Part shown: positions 32,020 through 43,734 of the stretch, piece by piece
Position numbering within the stretch: the first letter of the stretch is position 1
Layout of the letters: the number at the start of each line of letters is the position of its first letter
Program-made: the position numbers and the translations under genes
Assembly (NCBI RefSeq): GCF_036785885.1
Contig: NC_092323.1
Span: 16,066,501 to 16,130,500, forward strand
Reading direction: 5' to 3'
Origin: Coffea arabica
Lineage: Eukaryota > Streptophyta > Magnoliopsida > Gentianales > Rubiaceae
DNA length: 64,000 nt
The notes under the pieces: model-generated
Database searches by the model: none
What the model was told of the DNA's origin: nothing
The model's input: only the letters and a program-made list of their open reading frames with translations

Positions 32020-33190
32020 GGTTTTGTGATTGGGTTGTAATTGTTTAATTTCTGAAATGCTGTCACTGGTATGCCATATTATTGGGGCCCTTGTTACGAT
32101 TTGACTACATTGGGTGGGCTGGTGTTGTGAAATTTTCTTTTGCTAATTAGGACGGCAGCTCTGCCTGTGTTTTGATTGTTGAAATTCTCAATTGTTGGCA
32201 TTGATAGTTGTTATTTTGGTTTATCGGTGGCCGGCTAGTGGTAGTGTGTGATTTCTTTTCCACAGTTTACTACACCAGTGGTACTGGTGAGGTAATTGGA
32301 CCTCAATTGCATACTTCTATTTAGTTGACCAAGTGATCATTGTCCAATCCCTGAGCTGTTATCATTGAAATTAATAATTTTGAGTTGCGACTTTTATTGG
32401 CCAACTGGAGCCATTTGTTGGGATTTTGGGTGAGCTGAAATACTGCAACTGTCTAGTGACATTTGGGCGATTTGATTCTGCTTTTGCATGTTGAATTGGA
32501 ATATCTGGCCGCTTGTTTTACTTGTGAGATTGGTAGCATTTATTAATTATGGAAGACATCCTGGTGATTGGTTAATATTGCTATTTTGGGACCATTGTTT
32601 GTGACCTCAGTGGCCGGGGTTCCCAACTGGTGGATTAGTACATACTTGGGGCTATTGCTTTACTACTGCTTTGATCTGCTATAGCATTTGTTGAAATTTC
32701 TGGAGATATTTGTTGAAATTTTAGAATGCATTTGTTGAGAGTATGGATGGCCCGAGTTTGCTTGTTGACTGACTGATTTGGGTAGCCCCTGTGCTTATTG
32801 ACGTGACCTTGCTAGTTTCTAGTTGTTGATAATAATTGCTGGTTGTTAGTTTTGGAGTGCAACTGTTGCTTTGTTGACCATATTTGGGCTTGGGTGGCCC
32901 GTGTTTGCTTTTAATTGTTGAGTTGGGGAACACCGGTGACTATGAATGTGCGTTGGTGATTGCTATCTTTGTTGGATATTCTGTCTTTTGTTGCTTGGGG
33001 TGATAATTGGCGTCAATGGTGAGTGGCGCCACTTACAAGCACAGGTTCACAACGTAGATGAACGAATGACGAACATCACCCGCCAAGTGGCAAGGATGTC
33101 TCAGAGCTCGGCTTCCTTCCACTGTTCCCTCCTATCCTTTGGCCACTCGTGAGGGAAGTTTCGTTGCCCTCTTCGCTTTAATTGCTTTAA
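32020..33190 (+). other. Intron-like TTG-rich region of element A
   Basis: Repeated TTGTTG, GTTGACTG and TTGTTGAAATT motifs, with no sustained frame. The end (33,040-33,150) encodes a short coiled-coil-like stretch (VHNVDERMTNITRQVARM) that is weakly paralleled in element B near 44,840-44,880. It is perhaps the remnant of a third ORF of Athila elements. Confidence 0.4.
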
Positions 33191-33197
33191 TCCCTCC

Positions 33198-33232
33198 ATT
33201 GAGGACAATGTAGGATCTAGGTGTGGGGGGGA
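33198..33232 (+). other. Internal PPT-like motif with hairpin
   Basis: ATTGAGGACAAT (33,198-33,209) can form a 4-bp stem, followed by TAGGTGTGGGGGGG. The terminal PPT has the same design (34,154-34,191). Element B has a matching internal motif at 44,671-44,709. Confidence 0.6.
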
Positions 33233-34153
33233 CAGCTATACTAGTTCTTTATTTTTAGTTTGTTATTTGTCCACCTCTCGTTCATTTTTTTTTTCTTTTT
33301 AGTGATTGGCTCGTAAGTGCATGCCAAGGTTTGATGTTGGATTATTGTCTCTGTTTCTACTATTGCCAATTTTAATAATAAAAGGGTATCAAGTTAATGT
33401 GGTTGAATTCAAGAACATCTCTTTGGTGAATATCAATAATTGTTTTACTCTTATAATTTTTGGTTAACTTTCTTAGGCATAGGGAATGATTGTTGGCATT
33501 TTTAGTGAATTGGTCCGGTTATTAACTTTAGTTCTCCATGTTTGAAAATGAGGCTAGCTGATGCAAGTTTTCTTTTGGTTCTTGTGTTATATTGACTTTT
33601 TGTGATTTTTAGCTATGCATAAACTTGACTGTACTCCGCTATTAGTTACTACTGAGTAACCGGGGATCTGCACCTAAAAGTGTCGATTCTCGCGTCAAAA
33701 AGTAGTAATTGCTATGAGTACGTGGTCACGCGGCGATAGAAGCTGAGTAACCGGGCTCCTTCATCTGGCCAATGTTGGAGTTCGCGTCAAAAGGCTCAAA
33801 TGGCTAGCGACTAAGTCTTTTGTTACTATTGAAAAACAAAAAAAAAAAAAAAAGTAGAAAAAACAAGTGAAGGTTGTGTTAGTGTGTAATAAAAGTCAGC
33901 TTGCCGAATTATGGATTTAATGTTGAAGATTTTGGTTAATAGTTGGACCATTTACTGATAAATGTTATGCGTCATTCCTTTTTCTTAGATTAGTTAACCT
34001 AAAATTAGAGGAGTTTGTGGTTTAGAAGCTAACCGGAGTGATGTTTCTTGGACTTGACCATTGATTCTTGATTATTATTTTTCTTGGTACCTTGGCAATT
34101 TGTTGGATAGAGCAATGACCATTATCAAATATTGGTGCTTGTTTACTTTTCTT

Positions 34154-34191
34154 ATGCTTGAGGACAAGCATGGTTTAGGTGTGGGGGAAAT
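34154..34191 (+). other. Terminal polypurine tract with hairpin, element A
   Basis: ATGCTTGAGGACAAGCAT (34,154-34,171) forms a 7-bp stem, followed by the tract GGTGTGGGGGAAAT that abuts the 3' LTR. This is the plus-strand primer site. Confidence 0.8.
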
Positions 34192-35025
34192 TGATAGGTT
34201 GCAATTTGATAGTTAATTTTATTATTAATTTTTCCTATTACTTAACCCAATGTGAATTAATTATTAGATTCTACTCACTTTTCGTAATTTACATTTATTT
34301 CAGGGAGTAGAACAAAAATGTCACAATAAAGGCCAATTTGACAGTTATCGAGAAAGAGTTCACATAGCAGGCAATCGAGGGCATTTCTGGAATAAGGAGA
34401 TACAAGTCTTTTTTGGTAATTCGCAGATGGCAGCATTAAAAGGAGGAACGCAGGGCTGAAGTGGAGAGCTTCTTATTCCTCCGGAGTCCTCTCCGCAAGG
34501 AAGGGCGCCGCACAGAGCCGCCGCACAGCAGGGAGCTGGCTTCCCTCTTAGTTTTTCCATTTTTATAGTTTAGCTTTTCCTTTGACCGTTTGGTCTCCTT
34601 CGTCTTGTAGTGGAGAGCTTTTGACTTTTCCTTGGAATCTTTTGTGGCTACCTCCTACGTGAGTCAGGAGCACTGAAGACTAAATCATCCATTGTTACTT
34701 TACTTTGCTTTATTCCTTCGAGTGAATTGCATTTCCCAATTTCGGAGTTGATGGCCGCGACTCTTGTTTCAATTTTGTGTGGATTTTGTTCATCAATTAT
34801 GAACTAATTCCCTCACTCTAGTCAAGGAACAACGAAGGCTCTGGGTCGCCTAAAATTTGTGAGATCGATTTAATTTTATCTTTTTCTTTCATTTATTGGT
34901 ATCCGCATATTTCTTGGTTGCTATGTTTATGGTTATTTAATTAATTGATTGTCTTGGATCCAGATAATTAGTTGATTGGATAATCTATTGTCAATTAGGG
35001 CATTAAATCCGTAATTGTTTAATTG
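34192..35025 (+). repeat. Element A 3' LTR, truncated
   Basis: Matches the first 834 bp of the 5' LTR with one difference (GCAAGGGAGG against GCAAGGAAGG). It stops after GTTTAATTG, and the next bases (GAAAAAAAAAAACAATTC) belong to the upstream flank of RLK-D. Confidence 0.9.
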
Positions 35026-35400
35026 GAAAAAAAAAAACAATTCTAGCAAAGAACGGGTGGGATTTAAGAAATGGGGAAGGGGTAGGGTTCAGAACCCAAA
35101 ATCTAATTATTATAATTTGAAACACCAATTTCATTTAATACTTAATTCATTTCTCTAAACCAAAAAAAATGAAGAGAATTAGTATCATTTATCTATAAAA
35201 TGGAGACAAGTTTCCAGCCACGGCAAATCTTTCGGCTGTGTTGGAAATCTGTTAATAGTTTGTCTGAGGGATGAATATGGAAGCCGCAAAGCTTACAAAG
35301 ACTACGTGCGCGTGCTTTTGCTCCTTACATGTTGCTCTCTATATTATTAGTAAACTATTTCTTTTAAGATTAATAAACTTGACTCGAACTCGGTTGACCG
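35026..35400. repeat. Former RLK-D upstream flank
   Basis: Keeps the order of 25,420-25,515 and 25,745-25,915, which lie upstream of RLK-B (shared: TTTCGGCTGTGTTGGAAAT, GATGAATATGGAAGCCGC). This suggests that a deletion removed the LTR end, the RLK-D ectodomain and its promoter. Confidence 0.6.
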
Positions 35401-35800
35401 AGTTCAAGCGCCTCAATAAGCTAAACGAGTCGAGTTCAAGCATCCAGAAACATTGCTCGAAGGCTCGTCGAGCCTTATCGAGTTTTTTAATTTTAATTAT
35501 TTAATATATTATTATTATAAAATTACTCTTATATCCAAAATAATTATTGAATTTACAAAATGTTTCAAGTCATAAAAAAATTTAAAAGGCAATAATGTCT
35601 TTTTGCTCAAAAATTGTCAAGAAAATAAAAATTTCTAACTCGAGCTCGATAGACTCGTATTGACTCGAGTTCATGCAAGTCGAGCTCGAGTTCTGTGAGC
35701 AAGCATCGAGCTCGAGCTCCAATAATACTACTCTCTCGAGCTCGAACACCCTTCTTGCATGTGTCAAACTCGAGTTCAACTCGACTCGATTACATCCTAA
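35380..35800. repeat. GAGCTCGA-rich repeat
   Basis: TCGAGCTCGA-like palindromes recur many times, for example near 35,638-35,650, 35,680-35,720 and 35,733-35,745. Related, more decayed text occurs at 20,280-20,440 and 53,420-53,660. It is probably an old transposon. The frames at 35,582-35,883 are by-products. Confidence 0.55.
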
Positions 35801-37340
35801 ATCAAACCAATCAATTATGGTCAAATGTGATCAAACCAGTTAAATGGGTCAAGACTTATTTGATTATAAGTCCATATCCATAATTTGATCAAAATTTATC
35901 ATTTAAGCCCAAATTTTTTTTGAAATTCATAAATGTTTTATAAGATTATATATTTAGTGGGCCAACATTTTGAACTTTATAAAATATAAATATCTTATTT
36001 AACTTTATTTGAGTTCACTCAAAGTAGAGAAACTCTAATTTTCTTAATACAAATATATGCATATTTATTCTTAAACAAGAAAACAAGTCAAAGAATAGTA
36101 ACCTAAGTCCAAATACAAGAGAATTAAATAAACATAAAAAGATTGCCTTCTAATTCAGTTCTTGCATGATATTCAACATGAAGACGCAACCAAACTATTG
36201 GAAAACACTGAGCCAAAACAAGAAAATTTTCCATCCAAGTTGTTTGCACGTCAAACAACTACTGGACTGCATCGTACTTTGTATCCATAATTTTTCTATT
36301 AAATAATCTCATGGACAGAACATTGAAACCCATGATGTTTTCTTGTCAATTTTAATCCTTAAGAATAGGAAAACCAAAAGAAACCCCATGCTTGCCAACT
36401 AAAGTTTGACCAAAATAAGACCCACTGAATTCTATTAGAAATGTAGTATAAACCGAGAAGATGGTTTGAGAGTGTGGTCATCCTCCATGTGAGTTTCACA
36501 TGTGAATTGTGTTGCTGTTTTGTTTCCCTTTTTTTCCACCCAACCTCCACATTTTTTCCCCTGCCTTGGGGCTAATGAGGGATGATTACTCTTTACACTT
36601 TTATCAAAAACGAGCATGTAAACAGCGGAGTGCTTATCATGAAAAGCATATACTTGGAAGGGCAATTGCTGATCTCTGGTCTGACTTCCACCTACAGAGA
36701 GGCAACTGCATTGTTATTAAAAACGTATATAATGTGCGTGGTTTAGCTACATGCCATATTTGGCCGGCAATTCTTTGGTATTTCTTTTTTCGATAGGATA
36801 ATTAGAATTAAATTCTACTGGCATGCTTTGTATTAGCAGCAAAGGTCTACTTTGCCTGTACCCTAATAATTCTTTTGATTTCTAAGACTTCTCTTGCCAG
36901 CTTTTGGTGCATTCTCTTTCCGACTTTTCATAGATTCTCTTTCCAAATTTCCATAAACGAGGATGAAAAGCTACATTTTGGTCCTTATACAGCCTTTGGC
37001 CTTATTTTGTATCTCTGCGGCATCTTCTTTGCCTCTTGCCCAGCGTTTGTTTGTTTTCTTCCAATCTTTGTTGCTCTTACCTTCACCTTACCCATGCTAC
37101 TGGCTACTTTTATTGGGGTTTCCTTCATCATCAGCGTGGTTTTGCTGCTATTACTCCACGAAGGTACTTGTTCTGTTCTTTTTTTACCCCTCTTCTTCAC
37201 GACTTATATCTTGCTATCATGTGTATTGCAGTTTATTACCTGCTTTGTTAGTTATTTTCCTATTTTGTATTGGTTACTGCTGTTCGGATGCTCTTCTCAG
37301 GATGTAGTAACATTCATCGTCATTTAAGAGAAGGCTATTG
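35801..37340. other. Spacer before the B3 relic
   Basis: The segment around 36,390-36,430 resembles 40,735-40,790 (AAAGTTTGACCAAA followed by GACCCA and TGAATTC), so these may be paralogous flanks. The segment 36,600-36,780 has a short open frame of uncertain nature (GRAIADLWSDFHLQRGNC) that may be a further exon of the B3 gene. The T-rich hydrophobic frame at 36,875-37,327 is not supported. Confidence 0.35.
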
Positions 37341-37914
37341 TGTTAGAAAAACATTAAAGCAAGATCTTTAACCATGACCTATAAATCATGAGACAAGGAA
37401 CATTTAAACGTACCTTGTTCCATTGAGTATGTCTCTTCTTGAACTTGTGTTAAGAACTTGACCCTCAATTGCTATAGCTCTTGATCTTCCCTCTCCTACT
37501 CTCTCTTATGTTTGCTACAATGATAGGATAATCATTTTTCAAACTAGTCTAGTGGAGAGAGGGACCAAGAGCCTATTTATAGATGCATAAGTGACCCTTC
37601 CCATCATTGATCATTAATAAGACTCATTCATTCTTCCTTCTGGATAAGGTAAATCTTATTATGAATTACTTGTTTCAAGAATGTATATACATAGTCTTAA
37701 TACTATGTACATTTATTTATGTGAGGTTCCATGAATGGTAGGATAAGTTCATTTATCACCTCAGCTAGATTCATGACTTTGGTCATTGAATCTTGTGCTT
37801 CATTAATTAGGTACATGACTTTGGTCATAATATCTTGAACCAATCCATTCACCTATGTGGGATAGCATTACATTTATGTGGTCATGTAAGCCACATTATA
37901 GCATTATTCCAACA
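37341..37914. mobile_element. Solo LTR, copia-like
   Basis: Begins TGTTAGAAAAACATT and ends TTATTCCAACA, so the termini form TGTT..AACA. Flanking 5-mers TATTG and TATAG differ at one base. It contains phrases usual in plant copia LTRs (TATGTGGGATAGCATTA, AATATCTTGAACC). Its right end lies in the B3 gene, two codons before RTWIIKLHK. No internal region is visible on either side. The strand is not decided. Confidence 0.65.
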
Positions 37915-40108
37915 TATAGAACATGGATTATCAAGCTTCATAAGCAATCATTCACTCAAGGATGGCAAGAGTTTTGCTGCAGCAACATCATCAAGGAAAA
38001 TTACTTTTTCTTGCTTCGACATTCTGGTAGACTGATCTTCGACGTCATCCTCTTCTACGAAGACAAGAAACAAGTATACATGCCATGGACAGATCCTCTG
38101 TCTAATATGCTGCATTCACAGCCATTCCTTGAGTCAGGACGTTGATAGTTATCTGCTTTTGTTTTCTATCAGCCCATTTGTATTTTTAAATTTTTTTGCC
38201 TCATGCATGTCGTTCAATTTCCAGTTGATAGAAGCAAAAAATGATACGACAGCGTCATCATCAATGAGGCCTGGTTTCATGCAAACCTTAATCGAAGGAG
38301 TGTGTTTCTATCAATTCATTGACGGACAAAATCGGCATAACCTTGTAAGTTTTATATACACATTTATTCATTTCTTGCTATCTATATATTGCATCACTCT
38401 TAACTTTTGCCAGATACAATGCCAAAAAGTTCTGAGATTTGCTGCTCAATTTGTTCATAGTAGCAAGACGGCTTCATTACTCTGAGGACTGGAAACAAAA
38501 CAATAACTGTTGCAATACGTGGAAGACAATTTACGGACAATTGGATATCTTTGTGGCAGAACACCAACTACAGTTTGGAGAAATTTTGGTCTTTGTTCCT
38601 GAATCTGTTACTACCTACACTATTCACAGGTTGTCAACCTGTGCAATAATAAAAACCTGCTCGACTAAAGTTAATTTCTGTAAATAGTGGTAAGCAGAGT
38701 CGAATCTACAGGGATTGGGTGTAACTGTTTCTTTTCAAATTCATAGTAACAAAGGGGGTGTTTTTGTGCAGAAAGTGACAATCAAAGAAATTCAAATAAA
38801 ATCTAAGAAACTATTAAAAATTAAATAACTAGGTACTAAAATCAAATGAATGATAACTAAGGATCTAGCCAAAAAATAACTTCAGCAATGGTTCACCTAA
38901 TTGATCATCGATGCAAAATCAATTCCAATTATTTACTAATAAATAGGTTATAACTACCAAACAGGGGATGACAGTCAACCCCTCCTTACTGTGTCAGTGA
39001 CTAAGGTACGCCCGTTAATCACTGCTCTAATTAGGAAATAATTCTAGGTACGCCCGTAAGATTTAATTTCTCAATTGCCTTACGTATTAGAGGAGCCCTA
39101 TTCTAACCAAATAACGCACTACCAGGTTTATTTCAAATTAACCCGCGTATTCCCCTGACACGAATCTAATCATGCCAGTTGTCACTCATTCAGAGCAATT
39201 AAACAATTATTTATTTAATGCCCCAATTGACAATAGATTCCCAAATTAACTAATTATCCGGATCCAAGACAATCAATTAATTGAACAACCACAAGCACTG
39301 TAATCAGGGAATATGCAAATACCAATAAATAAAAGAAAAAGATAAAATTAAATCGATCTCACAATTTTTAGATGAACCGAAGCCTTTGTTGTTTCTTCAC
39401 TAGAAAAAGAGATTAGTTCATCTCCGTTGAGGAAAACTCGTGCAAAATTGCAGAATTAATTGTTGCATGCATCGTTCCTCCAGGCGATGAAGAGAACCGA
39501 TTCAATTAAGAATAAAACAAAAGAACTGCCAAGGCCAAAGAATGACCAATTGTTTTTTCCGCCTCCTTCGTGCGGCCTCTGATGGCCTAATAAAATAATA
39601 CTACTAAGACTAAAAACAAGTTTCCTAATTGGGATTGTCCTTCCCTCATACTATGGAAAGAAAAGAAATAGGAATTAGTCGAGAAACTAGCTTTCTCCCT
39701 ACTTTTTTGCTTGTAGCGGCTGGCTCTCCCAAGGCTCCCTGGAGTCCTCCTCGCAATTGACCTCTATTTCCTCTTTAACCGTGGCCAACAAACTAGGAGA
39801 TTTCCTAGTTGACACATTTCTTATTTGTGCTGAACTACCTTTGTCAATTCAAATCATATTCGATAAATTTTCACCTTTTTATCACATTTTGCTCCAAATT
39901 CCTGTAATAAGCACAAATACCAAAAGTGAATAGAATTTGACAATTAATCCACGTCTGGTAAGGTAATAGGAAAAATTAATTACAAAATAAATAATAAAAT
40001 TGTAACCTATCAACTGTTCTAATCTTTGATAGACATTGTGCAGAAAAACATTTCCCATGGTATGACAGTTTTTATGTGTATTCTATCATAGGAGGTGCAG
40101 CAATTTAG
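37915..40108 (+). pseudogene. B3-domain (REM-like) transcription factor, broken
   Basis: Probably once a DNA-binding protein with two B3 domains. The first B3 part reads TWIIKLHK..FTQGWQEF then ENYFFLLRHSG and FDVILFYED (37,920-38,090). The second reads VLRFAAQFV (38,420), then, after frame changes around 38,485-38,520, DIFVAEHQLQFGEILVFVPES (38,545-38,605). A solo LTR (38,624-40,012) interrupts the codons TYT; the frame resumes with VLIFDRHCAEK and runs to a TAG at 40,106-40,108. Two stop or frame changes and the missing 5' part make it non-functional. The family call rests on motif pattern only. Confidence 0.6.
38624..40012 (-). mobile_element. Solo LTR inside the B3 relic
   Basis: Homologous to the LTRs of element B in the same orientation: starts TCACAGGTTGTCAACCTG (TG changed to TC) and ends TTGTAACCTATCA. 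Flanking 5-mers ACTAT and ACTGT are one substitution apart. Removing it restores the B3 reading frame. No internal retroelement sequence remains. Confidence 0.85.
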
Positions 40109-41018
40109 TTGTAATCCAATGAACATCTTCCCTAAACTTAGCTTGTCTGATGAATATTTAGTTTGAGGACTCCGTTTATTCCTCTATTATCCTATTCTGC
40201 GTGTATATCTGTGGTATACAATATACATTCCTAAAAAATGATATGCTTCATAGACGGAGCTTCATTTATAGTTTACACATGCTTGCAAATAAAATATGCA
40301 CCATATAAGTAGCTTTGTGAAGCTTCATCTACAGCTTGCAGATAGTCCCAAATGGAATATACACTATATCATTGACTCGCTCTTATATCTCCAACGTTTT
40401 CTCCCTAAGTAGCAGAAAAGGAATTGAGCATGGGCTTTAGATCTAGACATAATAAAGAACATCCTCACTGCATTTCCCTTTAAAAGATGAATGCTTTGCA
40501 CTTAACCTTACAAAAATATTCCTTATTCATGAATACGGAGTATGGGCATATTTATAATTTACCATCATGCGCGAGCATGGTGATCATCTCCTAGTGAAAC
40601 CAAAACAATGAATCAATGTGAACATCATAGCAATCATGTGAAAAGCTGAAACAGAAGCCAAAACATGAAACATGACCAAAACCTGGAGTTGAAACACGAA
40701 GCCATGTATTCGGTACGAAGGTGAACGATCAGCCAATTAAAGTTTGACCAAAGTGGGACCCAATGAATTCAATGTAACCAAAGAGAACTCTTATTGCATG
40801 ATCTATTAAACCTTTTCTTCACAAATACCACATGAATTTAATTTGGGTTCGTGCGGCAATAAAAAAAATTCCGAAAATATTAAATCTAGTAGATCCAATA
40901 CAAACGACATAGGAGCAGTCATAATTGATAATCTTTAAACTAAAACTTTCAAAGACTACAAATTATGGATTTAAAACTTAACGATTTAAAATCTGATATT
41001 GGTTGCTCTAATACCACT
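40109..41018. other. Spacer downstream of the B3 relic
   Basis: No supported gene. The segment 40,230-40,390 contains two variants of a short stretch (TAGCTTTGTGAAGCTTCATC, GGAGCTTCATTTATAG). The last 150 bases before 41,019 may be internal sequence of the LTR element that follows. Confidence 0.4.
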
Positions 41019-41511
41019 TGTAGGAGTTTTCAAGATCTCAATATCAGATATTTGAATACAACTGTAATATAATTGCGGAAGCGTACCTGGATTCATATTG
41101 ACAAACTGCTACTTGAATTCCTAGAGATTTTGGGGTGGTCTTCCAGGTCAACGCGTATTTGCTATTCTCTTGAAAGAATCCTTTAATTTCTCTCTGGTAT
41201 CTTTCCTACGATGGATATCAAGAAAGAGTTATTTTGTGATATTAGAAAATACGACGATAAGAATACGTGTAAATTGGGGATTACAACCCTATTTATAAAT
41301 AACTTTTCTGTTATCTTTGGACTCCTATTTCAGCCCATCATAAAAAAATAGGAATTACTCTTAAGTCTTTACACATTAAAGGTCTATATCCTATTAGATA
41401 CATTAAAGCCCAAATCATTATTCATCACTCTAATTGGATTTAATCATATTTGACAGTCTGCAACACATAATTATTCATATATAAGTCCAATATTGGATTA
41501 AAGATTCAACA
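41019..41511 (-). mobile_element. LTR with tRNA-iMet-like primer site
   Basis: Plus-strand ends are TGTAGGAGTTTTCAAG and AAAGATTCAACA. Immediately outside the left end, GCTCTAATACCA (41,005-41,016) reads TGGTATTAGAGC on the minus strand, one base different from the TGGTATCAGAGC primer site of copia elements primed by initiator Met-tRNA. Hence a minus-strand 5' LTR with a primer site. No partner LTR or gag-pol sequence is visible, so it is truncated. It lies against an RLK relic at 41,512. Confidence 0.65.
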
Positions 41512-41690
41512 CTTATAAGCCCATACCTAATTTCTACGAACATAAACTCCGGCAATTACAGATATTAGAACTCCTAGAACAACAAGGGAAATCCCATAGA
41601 GACATAGACATGAAATTCTTCCTTTTTGCATTTTAGAAGATTACTTGACCACGCCAAGAGCAATATTCGAGTCAATTGCTCCTTAAGGTT
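41512..41690 (-). pseudogene. Lectin RLK membrane-segment fragment
   Basis: Minus strand. Matches the end of the ectodomain, the linker and the membrane segment (compare 11,700-11,880 and 55,140-55,320). It is cut at 41,512 by an LTR. Together with the adjoining RING copy 2 it mirrors the RING copy 1 plus RLK relic arrangement at 10.4-12.8 kb. Confidence 0.8.
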
Positions 41691-42105
41691 CATAGCACAT
41701 CAACACTATAATTACTCAAGTCATGATGACTCATCTAACAAGTTCCTTAAATTTGCAATTATAGAACCTTAAACTCTATTTTAAGATGATATTTGAGAGG
41801 CAACTTCTTCAGACGACAAATCCAAAAAAATTCCTTAAAAATTTGCAATTACAAAACCTTAAACTCTATTTTAAAATTTAAAGCGTATCACATAGAAGGA
41901 TTACTTTGCAAATTCAAGAACAAAATTCAAGAATTTCTGTGCAACTCAAATATAGATCAATAACAGTAGTTAAACAAAGAAAGTTCATGGCTTTCCTAAC
42001 TTATGTCACAAATCCAAACAAAATAAAGAATAATACAAAAAGAATCTAGAAATCAAAGAAGAGCCTTCCAGACTCTGAGAAATAAAACTGCTCTTAAATT
42101 CTCAA
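41691..42105 (-). other. RING copy 2 3' flank
   Basis: Inverted copy of 11,270-11,699, including TTCTTGAATTTTGTTCTTG-type text and the TTTAAGGTTCTATAATTG segment twice. No gene. Confidence 0.6.
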
Positions 42106-42211
42106 TTAGCTTTTCTGTTGAATTCCTTCACGTGTGCAAAAAAGGCAAACATTCTTCTTCATTAACCACCTTTTGATGCAGTCGGCAGGGTACTCATGCC
42201 TGCATTCTAGA

Positions 42212-43697
42212 TGACAGGTTGTCAGCCTGTGCAATAATAAAAACCCGCTCAACAAAGTAAATTTCTGTAGATAGTGATAAGTATGGTCGAATCCACAAGG
42301 ATTGGGAGTACTTGTTTCTTTTCAAATCCACAGTAACAAAGGGGGGTGTTTTATATCAGGGGTAAAATTTAAACAATTCAACTAAAAGTAAAATAATAAA
42401 AATAAAATAGCCAACTAGAAATTAAATAACAATTTACTAAAATCAAATGAGTGATAATTAAGGATCTAGCCAAGGAATAATTTCAGCAATGGTGCACCTA
42501 ATTGATCATTGAAATAAAGGCAATTCCAATTATTTATCAATAAATAGGTTATAACTACCAAACAAGCGATGACAGTTAACTCCTCCTTACTGTGTCGGTG
42601 ATCAAGGTACGCTCGTTAATCACTGCCCTAATTGAGAAATAATCTTAGGTACGCCCGTAGAATTTAATTCCCCAATTGCCTTACGTATTAGAGGAGCCCT
42701 ATTCTAACCAAATAACGCACTACCAGGGTTATTTTATATTAGCCCGCGTATTCCCCTGACACAAATCCAATCATGCCAGTTATCACTATTTTGAGACAAT
42801 TAAACAATTACGGATTTAACGTCCCAATTGACAATAGATTATCCAATTAACTAATTATCCGGATCCAAGACAATCAATCAACTAAATAATCATAAGCACT
42901 GTAACCAGGGAATATGCGAATACCAATAAATAAAAGGAAAAGATTAAATAAAATTGATCTCACAATTTTTAGGCGAACCAGAGCCTTCGTTGCTCCTTGA
43001 CTAGAGTAGTGAAATTAGTTCATGATCGATGAACAAAGCCCATACAAAAGTGGAAAGAAAGCAGCGGCCATCTCCCTAATTGAGAAAAGTTCAAACCGTT
43101 CAATTGGCGAAGGAAAACGTAAAATACAGAAGATGACGAAGTCCTCCAATGGCTCCTGACATGCGTAGGAGGAATCCACTAACAATCAAAAGGAGAAAGT
43201 CCCAAAACAAAAGCTAAGTTAAAGGTCCTAATTGCGCCTGACATACCAAAAGATATAGCTACTATATAGCTAGCCAGGAAAAGTCAACCAAAAACTAAGC
43301 TAAGTTTTCTTTTGCTCCTGCCATGCCCGCAGGAGGTTTCCTACTCAAAGGCCAAAAAGGCAAAAAATAATGCTAAGCTCCGAACTCCCCTTTTATTCTG
43401 CACAATTTTCCTCTATATAGCCCTGCTCCTTGCGGCGGCTCCTAGGGAAAAGAACCCTTGGCCAAAATGATCGAAAAGGGCTTGTGTCCCTTTTTTTCCA
43501 AAAATGCCCTTCCAAGCCTTCTATTTTATTTCTTTCCCAATGACTGTCAAAATAGCAGTGATTGTGGTATTTTTTTATCTACTCCCTGAAATAAGTGCAA
43601 ATTACGAAAAGTGAGTAGAATCCAGCAATTAATCCACATCAGGTCAGGTAATCGGGGAAATTAATAATAAAATAAATAGTAAAATTGCAACCTATCA
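42212..43697 (-). repeat. Element B 3' LTR
   Basis: 1,486 bp. The polypurine tract adjoins it at 43,698. Confidence 0.92.
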
Positions 43698-43734
43698 ATT
43701 CCCCCACACCTAAATCATGCTTGTTCTCAAGCAT
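43698..43734 (-). other. Terminal polypurine tract with hairpin, element B
   Basis: Plus strand ATTCCCCCACACC (43,698-43,710), then ATGCTTG (43,717-43,723) and CAAGCAT (43,728-43,734), the same hairpin plus tract design as 34,154-34,191 in element A. Confidence 0.8.

Larger units (their letters stand above)
28471..35025 (+). mobile_element. Element A: non-autonomous Athila-like LTR retrotransposon
   Basis: The 5' LTR (28,471-29,883) is followed by a tRNA-Asp-complementary primer-binding region, a gag-derived frame (30,000-31,055), a conserved non-coding block, a CT tract, a GC-rich block, an intron-like stretch, a PPT-like motif, a second PPT (34,178-34,191) and a truncated 3' LTR (34,192-35,025). 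No reverse transcriptase, RNase H or integrase is seen. The shared 834 bp of the LTRs show a single difference by eye, so the insertion is recent. It interrupts RLK-D. The 3' LTR lacks its last 579 bp, together with the expected target repeat. Confidence 0.9.

Noticed and set aside
36875..37327. A 150-residue hydrophobic frame
   Set aside because: It is T-rich DNA giving Phe/Leu-rich text. There is no start context, domain or homologous copy; it is more likely intron or spacer.
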